Below are positions 22,486 to 29,578 of a DNA stretch of 30,132 nucleotides, one piece after another. The number at the start of each line of letters is the position of its first letter. The stretch's first letter is position 1. The notes under the pieces were generated by a model. The model did not search any database. It was given only the letters and a program-made list of their open reading frames with translations, and had not been told where the DNA came from. This stretch comes from CAZRHH01 sp964599885 (GTDB taxonomy: Bacteria > Chloroflexota > Dehalococcoidia > DSTF01 > JACRBR01). The stretch spans positions 1-30,132 of the forward strand of contig CAZRHH010000035.1 of assembly GCA_964599885.1 (NCBI GenBank), in the 5' to 3' direction. The position numbers and the translations under genes were made by a program.

Positions 22486-23292
22486 ATGTCATTCGTGGCG
22501 CGGATTGGGGCGCTGGCTCACGCGGTCGCAGCGGCAACGTTGGCGGGCGCCGTCGCCGGCGCAATTGCGGGCGGGCTTGGCGGGCGCCTGGCGATGCGCG
22601 TGACCGGACTGATGGCGACCGAGTCTGAGCAGGGCAGGTTGACGGAGGCGGAGGAGGCAGTCGGAAAGATCACGCTGGACGGAACGCTCGCGTTGATCGT
22701 GTTCGGAGGCATCGCCGTCGGCATTCTCGGCGGGCTGATCTACGCGGCGACGCGGCGATGGTTCGCCGATGCGGGCGCCTGGCGGGGGCTCGTGTTCGGC
22801 GTGTTTCTGCTCGGGACGTTGGGCTGGGGCGTGATTGAGGGCGACAACTTCGACTTTTCGACGTTCGGCGCTGTGACGGTGAACGTAGCGATGTTCTCGG
22901 CGATCTTTCTCCTGTTCGGCGTGCTGGTGGCGCCGCTGTACTCATTCGCGGATCGCACGTTGGTGCGGCCGTCGCGTCGCATTGGTGCCGTGGTGTCGCT
23001 GCCGTTCTACGCGCTCGGACTGTTGTTCGCGTTTGGGATCGCCGTCGCGGGCTTCGATGGCGCTACCGGCGATGCGCGGCGGGCAGCGACTATCTTCGCG
23101 TATCTCATCGTATTCACGGCGGTCGCGGCAGCGGTGCTCGGAGGCGGCCGACGTCGGTTCGAGCGGCTCTCCGATTTACGCGGCGACACGAGGCTGTTGG
23201 CTGCGGCGGTCGCCGTCATCGTCGTCCCGCTGGCCGCGGGACTCGCTCTCGATACACAAGCGCTGAACGAGATTCTTCGCGACGCCTACTGA
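22486..23292 (+). CDS. Polytopic membrane protein, unknown function
   Basis: 268 residues from ATG 22486 (AAGGG 9 bases upstream; ATG 22477 touches that site and is less likely). Helices: ALAHAVAAATLAGAVAGAIA, LALIVFGGIAVGILGGLIYA, GLVFGVFLLGTLGWGVI, VNVAMFSAIFLLFGVLVAPL, IGAVVSLPFYALGLLFAFGI, IFAYLIVFTAVAAAVLGG and LAAAVAVIVVPLAAGLAL, about seven in all. The first carries a Gly-rich GGLGGRLAMRV turn seen in a group of actinobacterial and Chloroflexota membrane proteins with no assigned role. A terminator separates it from the SOD gene. Confidence 0.75.
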   Translation: MSFVARIGALAHAVAAATLAGAVAGAIAGGLGGRLAMRVTGLMATESEQGRLTEAEEAVGKITLDGTLALIVFGGIAVGILGGLIYAATRRWFADAGAWRGLVFGVFLLGTLGWGVIEGDNFDFSTFGAVTVNVAMFSAIFLLFGVLVAPLYSFADRTLVRPSRRIGAVVSLPFYALGLLFAFGIAVAGFDGATGDARRAATIFAYLIVFTAVAAAVLGGGRRRFERLSDLRGDTRLLAAAVAVIVVPLAAGLALDTQALNEILRDAY

Positions 23293-23345
23293 GCCCCGCC
23301 ACCGGCATCGTTCGTGCCTCGAAAACCACCTCGCTATACTCGTTC

Positions 23346-26300
23346 GTGGCCATTGACCAATCGTTTCTCGATGAGATCGAGCGCAAGCTCGTCGTACATT
23401 CGCCTTCGCTGGCGGCGGAGTATCGCGCCGCCGCGGCGGAGCTTCAGCCTGTGCTTTCGGAAGCGGACTTCCGGACGTGGGCGGAGGAGGGCGTCGAGCT
23501 GGCCGGGCACTCTCTGCGCGCGTGGGAGGCGGCGGTCGACTACTTCCGCGTTTCCGGCGAGGTGCTGCGGATTCTGCCGTCGTCGGCCTTCCGGCACTGG
23601 GCGCACGCGGGGCGCGACCTGGCGGAGTATTCGTCGGTCGTGGCGGGAGCGTTTTTGCGCGCGAGCCCGGCCAGCGCGAAGTATCTCAACGAACATCAGA
23701 TCACCGAATGGGCGTCACTGGGTCAGCGGCTCTATAAGGGGCACTGGAAGTCGATCTCGCTGGCTTCGGTGTACTTCGGCGCCAGTCCTGGGCTGCTCGC
23801 ATCGCTGACGCTGGGCGAGATGGCGCGGCTGGTGGCGCTGATCGAGAACGTCGCCGAGCGGTCGTACGAGCTGGCGGGCGCGTGTTTGGATGCGGGGCCG
23901 GCGCTGTTTCGCGGGCTGTCGAAGGCGGATCGGGCGCCGTTTCTGACGCTGGCGACGGCGGTCGGGGATGCGTCGTGGGCGGACGTGCGGATCTGCTTCG
24001 AGCGGGCGCCGGGTTTGCTGGAGCCGATCGATGAGACGGCACGCAGCCGGTTTCTCGTGCTGGCGGCGGACGTGGCGCGACGCAGCGGGCGTCACGCCTA
24101 CGCGCTGTTCTCCGAGAGCGCGATGGCGCTGGCGTCGGTGCCGAAGAATAGCCATCACGACTTGCTGACGATGTCCGAGGAGCTGGCGGCCGCGTCGCCT
24201 GTGGCGGCGATGGAGTTTTTGAAGTCATCGCCGGAGGTGCTGAAGCGCATCCGCGTGACGGAGCTTGTGGGGTGGCACGAGGCGGGGCAGCGCATCCTGC
24301 ACCAGAGCGTCGAGGGCGGCGAGGCGTACTTCCGGCTGGAGTCCGGCAAGGGCGAGGAAGTGCTGCTGCAACTTTCGTCGCGTGTCGATCTGTCGCGCGT
24401 CGGCGAGGTGCTGCGGCTCTACTGCAAGGCGCTGACGGGCACGAACGTTTCGATTCACCCGGTGTCATATCTCGCCGAGAAGGGCATCGGCTGGGTGAGT
24501 GAGAACCGGCCGAGCACCGAAGGTACGACGGTCTACCTGCCCGAGTTCGTCGAAGAGTTCGTCGAACGCGACAAGAACTTCTCGGTATACAAGGTCTTCG
24601 CAACGCACCAGGCGGCGCATCTGGAGTTCGGCAGCTTTTTCTTCCGCTTCGCGCGGGCGGGCGCGGTGCGCGAGACGACGCGCGACGAACGCGAGCGCGC
24701 CCGGCTCGAAGCCGGCACGCAGGTGGTACGCGAGCGCGGCTATCTGACGGAGATGGAGCGCTTCTTCGATCTGTTCGGCGACCGGCTGCTGGCGTCGGAT
24801 CTGTTCGCCGTTGCGGAGGACATGCGGATCGACACTCTGGTACGGCGCGAGTACGGCGGCATTCGCAAGGCGTGGACACGGACGCAGGAGAACGAGCTAG
24901 ATCAACGCGCGCTGCCGAGCGAGATGCCGCTGCGCCAGGCGCTGGTCGAGAATCTGATCCGGGCGAGTCTCGACGGCGCCCACACGATGATCTGGCCGGC
25001 GCCGTTTCGCGCGATCCTGGCGAATGCGATCAAAGCGCTGTTCGTCGTGAAAGAGCGCGCTGCGACGGTCGAGGACGCGGCGGAGGTGACGCTCGAGCTG
25101 TACGACATCGTCAACAGCGTGCCGAACATCCCTGCCAGCGAACTCGAAGACATCGACTGGGAGTCCGTCACCGAAGAATCGATGCAGCAGATGATGCAAC
25201 CCGCCGCGGCGGGCGGCGATCAGCCGGGCGCGATGCCCGAAGGCGCGGAGGTCGATTACGAGAGTCCGGACCAGGTGGACTTTCGCGGCGACTTCAAGCC
25301 GGAGTTGGTGCAACTGCTGATGCGGCTGCGGCTGAAGGACGGCGAGGTGAGCCAGGACGGCACGCTGTCGCCGCTGACGCAGGAACAACTGAAGGAGATG
25401 CTCGAAAAGAGCGTCGAGATCACCGTCGGCGCGATGGCGGAGGGCGATCTGGCGTCGACGATCGGGCTGTTTCTGTCGAATCTCGAGAAGGAGTCCGGCA
25501 CGCCGATCGGCGATCAGAACTCCGAGATCAAGGACGGGCAGCCGGCGGCCGACGGCGAGGGTGAGGACGACGAGGAGCTGCCGGTCGAGATCAAGTCGTT
25601 CTACTACGACGAGTGGGACTTTCGCGCGGCGGACTACAAGCCGCGCTGGTGCCGCGTGCAGGAGCGCCCGCTCGAAGAGGGCACGGACGCGTACTTCGAG
25701 GACACGCTGCGGGAGCACGCGGCGCTGGTCAACGAGACGCGAAAGCAGTTCGAGCTGCTGAAGCCGGAGATGTTCCGCAAAATCAAGAAACTGCTTGATG
25801 GCGAGGAGTTCGACCTCGATGCGGTGATCGAATACGCGATCGAGCGGAAGGCAGGGCACAGTTTCACGGACAAGATCTACTGGCGGCGCAACAAGGTCGA
25901 GCGCGATGTCGCAGTGGCGTTCTTGCTCGACATGAGCGCGTCCACGGACGAGGAGATCGAGAAGCGCAAGCAGAAGTACATGGACGACGACGGCTTCGAC
26001 GACGACCCGCGCAAGTACTTCCAGTGGCTGGCGCAGCGTCGCGCGCAGCAGGCCATCGCGCCGCCGAAACGCATCATCGATCTCGAGAAGGAAAGCACGG
26101 TGCTGTTCATCAAGGCGCTAGAGACGATCGGCGACGCATATGGCATCTACGGGTTCAGCGGCTACGGGCGCGACAACGTCGAGTTCTACGTGATCAAGGA
26201 TCTCGACGAGAAGTTCTCGGACAAGGTGAAGAAGCGCATCGACAAGGTGGCGCCGATCCGCTCGACCCGCATGGGGCCGGCGATCCGGCACGCCGTCGCG

Positions 26301-26594
26301 AAGCTGGACGCGTACGACGCCAAAGTAAAGATCATGATGCTGGTGTCAGACGGACGGCCGCAGGACCACGGCTACGGCCGCGACCGCACGGAGAAGGAAT
26401 ACGCGATCCACGATACGAAGCAGGCGCTACTCGAAGCGCGCCGCAAGGGCATCACGCCGTTCGCGCTGACCGTCGACAAGGAAGGCCACGACTACCTCGG
26501 CCAGATGTGCGAAGACATGGGCTACGAAGTGGTCGCCGACATCGAGCAGCTACCGCAGCGGCTGCCGACGCTGTACCGGCGGCTGACGGAGTGA
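23346..26594 (+). CDS. Large CbbO/NorD-type protein: helical repeats plus C-terminal VWA domain
   Basis: 1082 residues from GTG 23346; TATACT ends 5 bases before it. The N-terminal 340 residues are degenerate helical repeats of about 35 residues (W..LG..L......A..YF..SP.LL), e.g. AGRDLAEYSSVVAGAFLRAS and LATAVGDASWADVRICFERA. The middle (YLPEFVEEFVERDKNFSVYK, then VFATHQAAHLEFGSF) matches the CbbO/NorD core, and an acidic linker lies near 730-740 (DGEGEDDEELP). The VWA domain has a full MIDAS: D862-M-S864-A-S866, T974 and D1002 (LVSDGRPQD). CbbO and NorD work with a MoxR-class AAA+ ATPase (CbbQ/NorQ) to remodel metalloenzymes. No such ATPase is in the window, so the partner is elsewhere. Confidence 0.9.
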   Translation: MAIDQSFLDEIERKLVVHSPSLAAEYRAAAAELQPVLSEADFRTWAEEGVELAGHSLRAWEAAVDYFRVSGEVLRILPSSAFRHWAHAGRDLAEYSSVVAGAFLRASPASAKYLNEHQITEWASLGQRLYKGHWKSISLASVYFGASPGLLASLTLGEMARLVALIENVAERSYELAGACLDAGPALFRGLSKADRAPFLTLATAVGDASWADVRICFERAPGLLEPIDETARSRFLVLAADVARRSGRHAYALFSESAMALASVPKNSHHDLLTMSEELAAASPVAAMEFLKSSPEVLKRIRVTELVGWHEAGQRILHQSVEGGEAYFRLESGKGEEVLLQLSSRVDLSRVGEVLRLYCKALTGTNVSIHPVSYLAEKGIGWVSENRPSTEGTTVYLPEFVEEFVERDKNFSVYKVFATHQAAHLEFGSFFFRFARAGAVRETTRDERERARLEAGTQVVRERGYLTEMERFFDLFGDRLLASDLFAVAEDMRIDTLVRREYGGIRKAWTRTQENELDQRALPSEMPLRQALVENLIRASLDGAHTMIWPAPFRAILANAIKALFVVKERAATVEDAAEVTLELYDIVNSVPNIPASELEDIDWESVTEESMQQMMQPAAAGGDQPGAMPEGAEVDYESPDQVDFRGDFKPELVQLLMRLRLKDGEVSQDGTLSPLTQEQLKEMLEKSVEITVGAMAEGDLASTIGLFLSNLEKESGTPIGDQNSEIKDGQPAADGEGEDDEELPVEIKSFYYDEWDFRAADYKPRWCRVQERPLEEGTDAYFEDTLREHAALVNETRKQFELLKPEMFRKIKKLLDGEEFDLDAVIEYAIERKAGHSFTDKIYWRRNKVERDVAVAFLLDMSASTDEEIEKRKQKYMDDDGFDDDPRKYFQWLAQRRAQQAIAPPKRIIDLEKESTVLFIKALETIGDAYGIYGFSGYGRDNVEFYVIKDLDEKFSDKVKKRIDKVAPIRSTRMGPAIRHAVAKLDAYDAKVKIMMLVSDGRPQDHGYGRDRTEKEYAIHDTKQALLEARRKGITPFALTVDKEGHDYLGQMCEDMGYEVVADIEQLPQRLPTLYRRLTE

Positions 26595-26645
26595 CGACTT
26601 CCTAGAACGTTTGTGCTACTATGCGGATGGGTGTTACGCCCCTCA

Positions 26646-26657
26646 TACTCATGAGTA
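26646..26657. promoter_or_regulatory. 12-bp perfect palindrome, candidate operator of the toxin-antitoxin operon
   Basis: TACTCATGAGTA reads the same on both strands, 43 bases before the antitoxin ATG. A TACTAT -10 candidate lies near 26615. Autorepression through an upstream palindrome is the normal mode of toxin-antitoxin operons. Confidence 0.45.
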
Positions 26658-26700
26658 ATAGGCCCACCGTCTTAACGGTTCAGCGCGAGCGGAGTGAACC

Positions 26701-27411
26701 ATGGCAACCGTCGCTCATCGCAGCCGCCGGGCGCACAAACAGCACGAAGAGTCGATAACCCACAAAGGATTCTATTCGCGGGCAGACGCCGCGCGTCTGG
26801 CTCGAGTTCCGATTCACCGAATCGATGCATGGCGACGCGAAAAGATCGTTTATCCGACGCTTGTCATGCTCGGCGAGGATGGCAAGCAACGACCGGTTAC
26901 GCCTTCGACGAATTGATCTACCTACGCGTGATCAGAATGCTGCGCGACGATCATGGAATGCCCCTTGAACTCGCCGTTCGATCCGTGAAACACATCGTCG
27001 ATCGCTGCGGACCGCCAGGGCCCGCATGGGCTGCTGCCAGAGTGTTCCTTGATAGCGGCCGTGTTTGTCTTATCACTGATGATGACTGGCCTACCACCGT
27101 TGCGAACATGGGTGGACAAACACTCATGGAAGGCCTGTTCGGCGAAGAGTTCGAGGTAATGAAGACTAGAGCCGATGGACTTCTCGTGCCAACGAGGTTC
27201 GCCGAGGTTGTTGAGATTGATCCGCGAGTCTGCGACGGACAACCGTGCGTCCGATTCGCGAAGGTAGAAACTGGTGTCATCTACAAGCTTAGCCAAAGGC
27301 TAAGCATCTCTCGAAGACATCCTAGAGTCATTCCCTAGCTTGAGCCTCGATCAGATCAAGATGGCGGTTTCATTCGAGCGATTCTTGGATGCTCCGCCAA
27401 TTGCCGCGTGA
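26701..27411 (+). pseudogene. DUF433 antitoxin with MerR-like HTH, two frameshifts
   Basis: GGAG lies 8 bases before ATG 26701. Frame 1 gives THKGFYSRADAARLARVPIH, then RIDAWRREKIVYPTLVMLGE (MerR-like HTH) and breaks after EDGKQR near 26893. The next frame continues GYAFDELIYLRVIRMLRDDH, KHIVDRCGPPGPAWAAARVF, VANMGGQTLMEGLFGEEFEV and VEIDPRVCDGQPCVRFAKVE. It breaks again near 27313, and the third frame ends EDILESFPSLSLDQIKMAVS, then FERFLDAPPIAA and TGA at 27409-27411. This order matches the DUF433 antitoxins paired with DUF5615 toxins. The restored stop overlaps the toxin GTG by 4 bases, supporting the reconstruction. Either decayed or mis-sequenced. Confidence 0.78.
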
Positions 27412-27937
27412 AGTTTTTCGCTGATATCCAAGCTCCGATCCAATTCGTGCGGATGCTGCGGCAGTTAGGGTGGGATATCGCGCGCGCGCAAGACTACGAT
27501 CAGGATGGGCAACCGGATGAAAGCGTCCTGTCGAAAGCTACGTCATTGGATCGCGTGCTTGTCTCATTCGACTACTTTCGACCACAACCCGCGTGAGGAT
27601 CGCCGCGGAACTGCGAGACCATGGTGGCCGTGTCATACGGATCGGCGGCGGGCCGGAGCAGCCGGTCGAGCGCGCGATAGGGAAGTTCTTGTTTCACTAC
27701 CCCGAGTGGTCGCCTTGGTTAGAAGTCAACGAAGGCAAGGTCGAAATCATGGATGTCGCTCAGAGGTTAAGAATGCGAACGCGGGACGACATCCATGTCG
27801 AGATTCGCTCTATTGAGGGGCAGCAATGCGAACCCTACCTCGACGAAAAGAAGAAGGCGCGGAGGCGACCGCTAAAGCGCGGACGACGCCAGCGCAAACC
27901 TCAGCCCGAACAGGGTGCCCTCGAAGATCCCGGCTAG
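27408..27937 (+). pseudogene. DUF5615 PIN-like toxin, one frameshift
   Basis: Starts GTG 27408: MKFFADIQAPIQFVRMLRQL, GWDIARAQDYDQDGQPDESV, then LDRVLVSFDYF, carrying the acidic PIN positions (FAD, the D/E cluster and SFD). The frame stops at 27596, but the next frame, from about 27560, continues RIAAELRDHGGRVIRIGGGP, then IGKFLFHYPEWSPWLEVNEG, the conserved second half of DUF5615. One frameshift between 27560 and 27593 joins them. After about residue 142 an unusual basic tail follows (DEKKKARRRPLKRGRRQRK). PIN-like toxins of this group are thought to cleave RNA; as sequenced it should be inactive. Confidence 0.75.
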
Positions 27938-27954
27938 CCGGGCGCGACAGAACC

Positions 27955-28452
27955 CTACCACCGGTTCCGGCGCACGTACTCATCCCACGGCAGCCGCGCC
28001 GCCTCCGGCACCGACTTCTGCGCCTTCGCGCGATACCCAAACGCCACGACGATCGCCACCCGAAAGTCTGACGGCAGGCCGAGCGTGTCGCGGGCGCAGT
28101 CGACGTGGTGCATCGTAATCGGGCACGAGCCTATCTGTTCAGCCCAGGCGGCGAGCATCATGTTCTGCGATGCGCGCCCGGCGTCGTATTCGCCGCGCGG
28201 CGCATCGAGCAACACCGCCACGGCGACGATCAGCGGCGACGTCGGGATCCACGCCGCGAAGTCCCCGCACTTCGCGATATCCGTCTTCATGGTGGGCTCG
28301 TCGATAGCGATGAAGCGGCATGGCTGCGAGTTCTTCGAACTGCCCGCCATGCGTCCGGCCTGGAGGATGCGGCGGACGGCGTCGTCGCTGATCGGCTGGT
28401 CGGTGAAGGAGCGGGTGTCGCGCTTGGTGGTGATGATGTTGTAGGTGTCCAT
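27955..28452 (-). CDS. Nitroreductase family protein
   Basis: 165 residues, at the short end for the family. MDTYNIITTKRDTRSFTDQP is the N-terminal FMN phosphate-binding segment (the KRDTRSF arginines). AGRMAGSSKNSQPCRFIAID carries the SSxNxQPxRF flavin contact. YDAGRASQNMMLAAWAEQIG and LGLPSDFRVAIVVAFGYRA are the later family motifs. It binds FMN and reduces nitro groups, quinones or similar acceptors with NAD(P)H. CGGAG lies 5 bases before the ATG. It is convergent with the toxin-antitoxin operon and divergent from sufR. Confidence 0.9.
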   Translation of the reverse strand: MDTYNIITTKRDTRSFTDQPISDDAVRRILQAGRMAGSSKNSQPCRFIAIDEPTMKTDIAKCGDFAAWIPTSPLIVAVAVLLDAPRGEYDAGRASQNMMLAAWAEQIGSCPITMHHVDCARDTLGLPSDFRVAIVVAFGYRAKAQKSVPEAARLPWDEYVRRNRW

Positions 28453-28596
28453 GTCGCTCCGTTCTGGGCTACGGGAGTTGGGAAGCGAGAGTGGGGGGGT
28501 TCAGTTCGCGCTCCGTGCTGCGCGACGGTGGCAGTATTGATGTGCCGCCGATCCGGCGCAAAAGCGCAGAGGGCACCACCCTTTGAACGCACCCCA

Positions 28597-28630
28597 AAAC
28601 CTCTGCGCCTCCGTGCCTCTGTGGTTGCCC
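28597..28630. repeat. Word-like intergenic repeat (element D)
   Basis: AAAACCTCTGCGCCTCCGTG then CCTCTGTGGTTGCC, a shorter relative of elements B and C. It lies in the 358-base gap between the nitroreductase and sufR, which otherwise holds the sufR promoter and no visible gene. Confidence 0.6.
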
Positions 28631-28776
28631 GTTTCTCCCCCTAAGAAACCGTTGCGCCCTCCCCATCCTCGGCGCCTCTGTTGAAACCCAGCCCATCCCA
28701 ATCCCCAATCTCTAGCCACCAGCGACCCACCAACCAAACATTAACCGCCATAACTGCATTTTAACCCGCAAAACCC

Positions 28777-28805
28777 TTGATATAACGCCCTCCCCTCGCT
28801 ACGAT
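28777..28805 (+). promoter_or_regulatory. SufR promoter
   Basis: -35 TTGATA (28777-28782), a 17-base spacer and -10 TACGAT (28800-28805). The GTG at 28811 and the ATG at 28814 are 5 and 8 bases past the -10, so the message should be leaderless. TTAACCGC and TTAACCCGC repeat just upstream (28741-28770) and could be regulator sites. Confidence 0.7.
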
Positions 28806-28810
28806 CAATC

Positions 28811-29494
28811 GTGATGAAAACCACACGCGACACCATGCGAGAGCTGCTGGCCGCCCGCGGCGAAGCTACGGTCGCCGATCTGGCCGGCGCCCTCGGGATG
28901 AACGCGGCCAACATCCGCCGCCATCTCGAAGTCATGCGCGCCGAAGGCCTCGTCGATGTCAGCATCCAGCGCCACAGCCTCGGCCGCCCCTCCTACATCT
29001 ATAAGCTCACGGAGCGCGCCGAAGAGCTCAGCGCCCACTATCCGCGCCTCGTCAACCGCATGGTCCGCACGCTCGCGGCCCTCCCAGATGGCGCAGGCAC
29101 GGCCGTCCTCGAACAGGTCTTCGATGGCGTTGCCGAAGATGTCGCCGGCGCTCATCGCCCCGAAGTCACCGGCGCCACCCTCCGGGAGCGCGTCGCCCAG
29201 ACCAGCGTCGCCCTCAAGGACGAAGGCATCGTCGACCACTGGCGCCAGGAAGCCGACGGCTACCACCTGATGAACACCACCTGCCCCTACCGGAAGGCCG
29301 CCGAAGCCTCCGACGCCCCCTGCCACGCCGACCACAAGACGGTCGAGCTCCTCGTCGGTGCTCCCGTCGAGCAGGTGACGACGATGATCGGCGGCCACAG
29401 CATCTGCGAATACGTCGTCCGCGAACAACAGCCGGCGCCCCTCGACATGAAAGCATCGAAACCGCGCCGCCGGCAGCGCCGCGCGACGGCATAA
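28811..29494 (+). CDS. sufR: SufR-type Fe-S cluster-sensing repressor
   Basis: 227 residues from GTG 28811 (ATG 28814 is equally possible). The winged helix covers 1-70: RDTMRELLAARGEATVADLA, then GMNAANIRRHLEVMRAEGLV and the wing HSLGRPSYIYKLTE. The sensor half contains C148, C161 and C189 (TTCPYRKAAEASDAPC ... HSICEYV), spacing CX12CX27C as in SufR proteins that bind an Fe-S cluster and repress suf when the cluster is loaded. The C-terminus is basic (KPRRRQRRATA). It lies 84 bases upstream of sufC in the same direction, the standard suf operon order. Confidence 0.88.
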   Translation: MMKTTRDTMRELLAARGEATVADLAGALGMNAANIRRHLEVMRAEGLVDVSIQRHSLGRPSYIYKLTERAEELSAHYPRLVNRMVRTLAALPDGAGTAVLEQVFDGVAEDVAGAHRPEVTGATLRERVAQTSVALKDEGIVDHWRQEADGYHLMNTTCPYRKAAEASDAPCHADHKTVELLVGAPVEQVTTMIGGHSICEYVVREQQPAPLDMKASKPRRRQRRATA

Positions 29495-29578
29495 GACGAC
29501 ATAACACAGTGAATCAGCGAGACTGAAACGAGCAACACATCGGACGCAAAACAGCGTCGGGAACAGGGAAGGAACCGA

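Noticed and set aside
24897..25859. 320-codon open frame on the minus strand
   Set aside because: Antisense to the CbbO/NorD-like gene; leucine/arginine-rich shadow without motifs.
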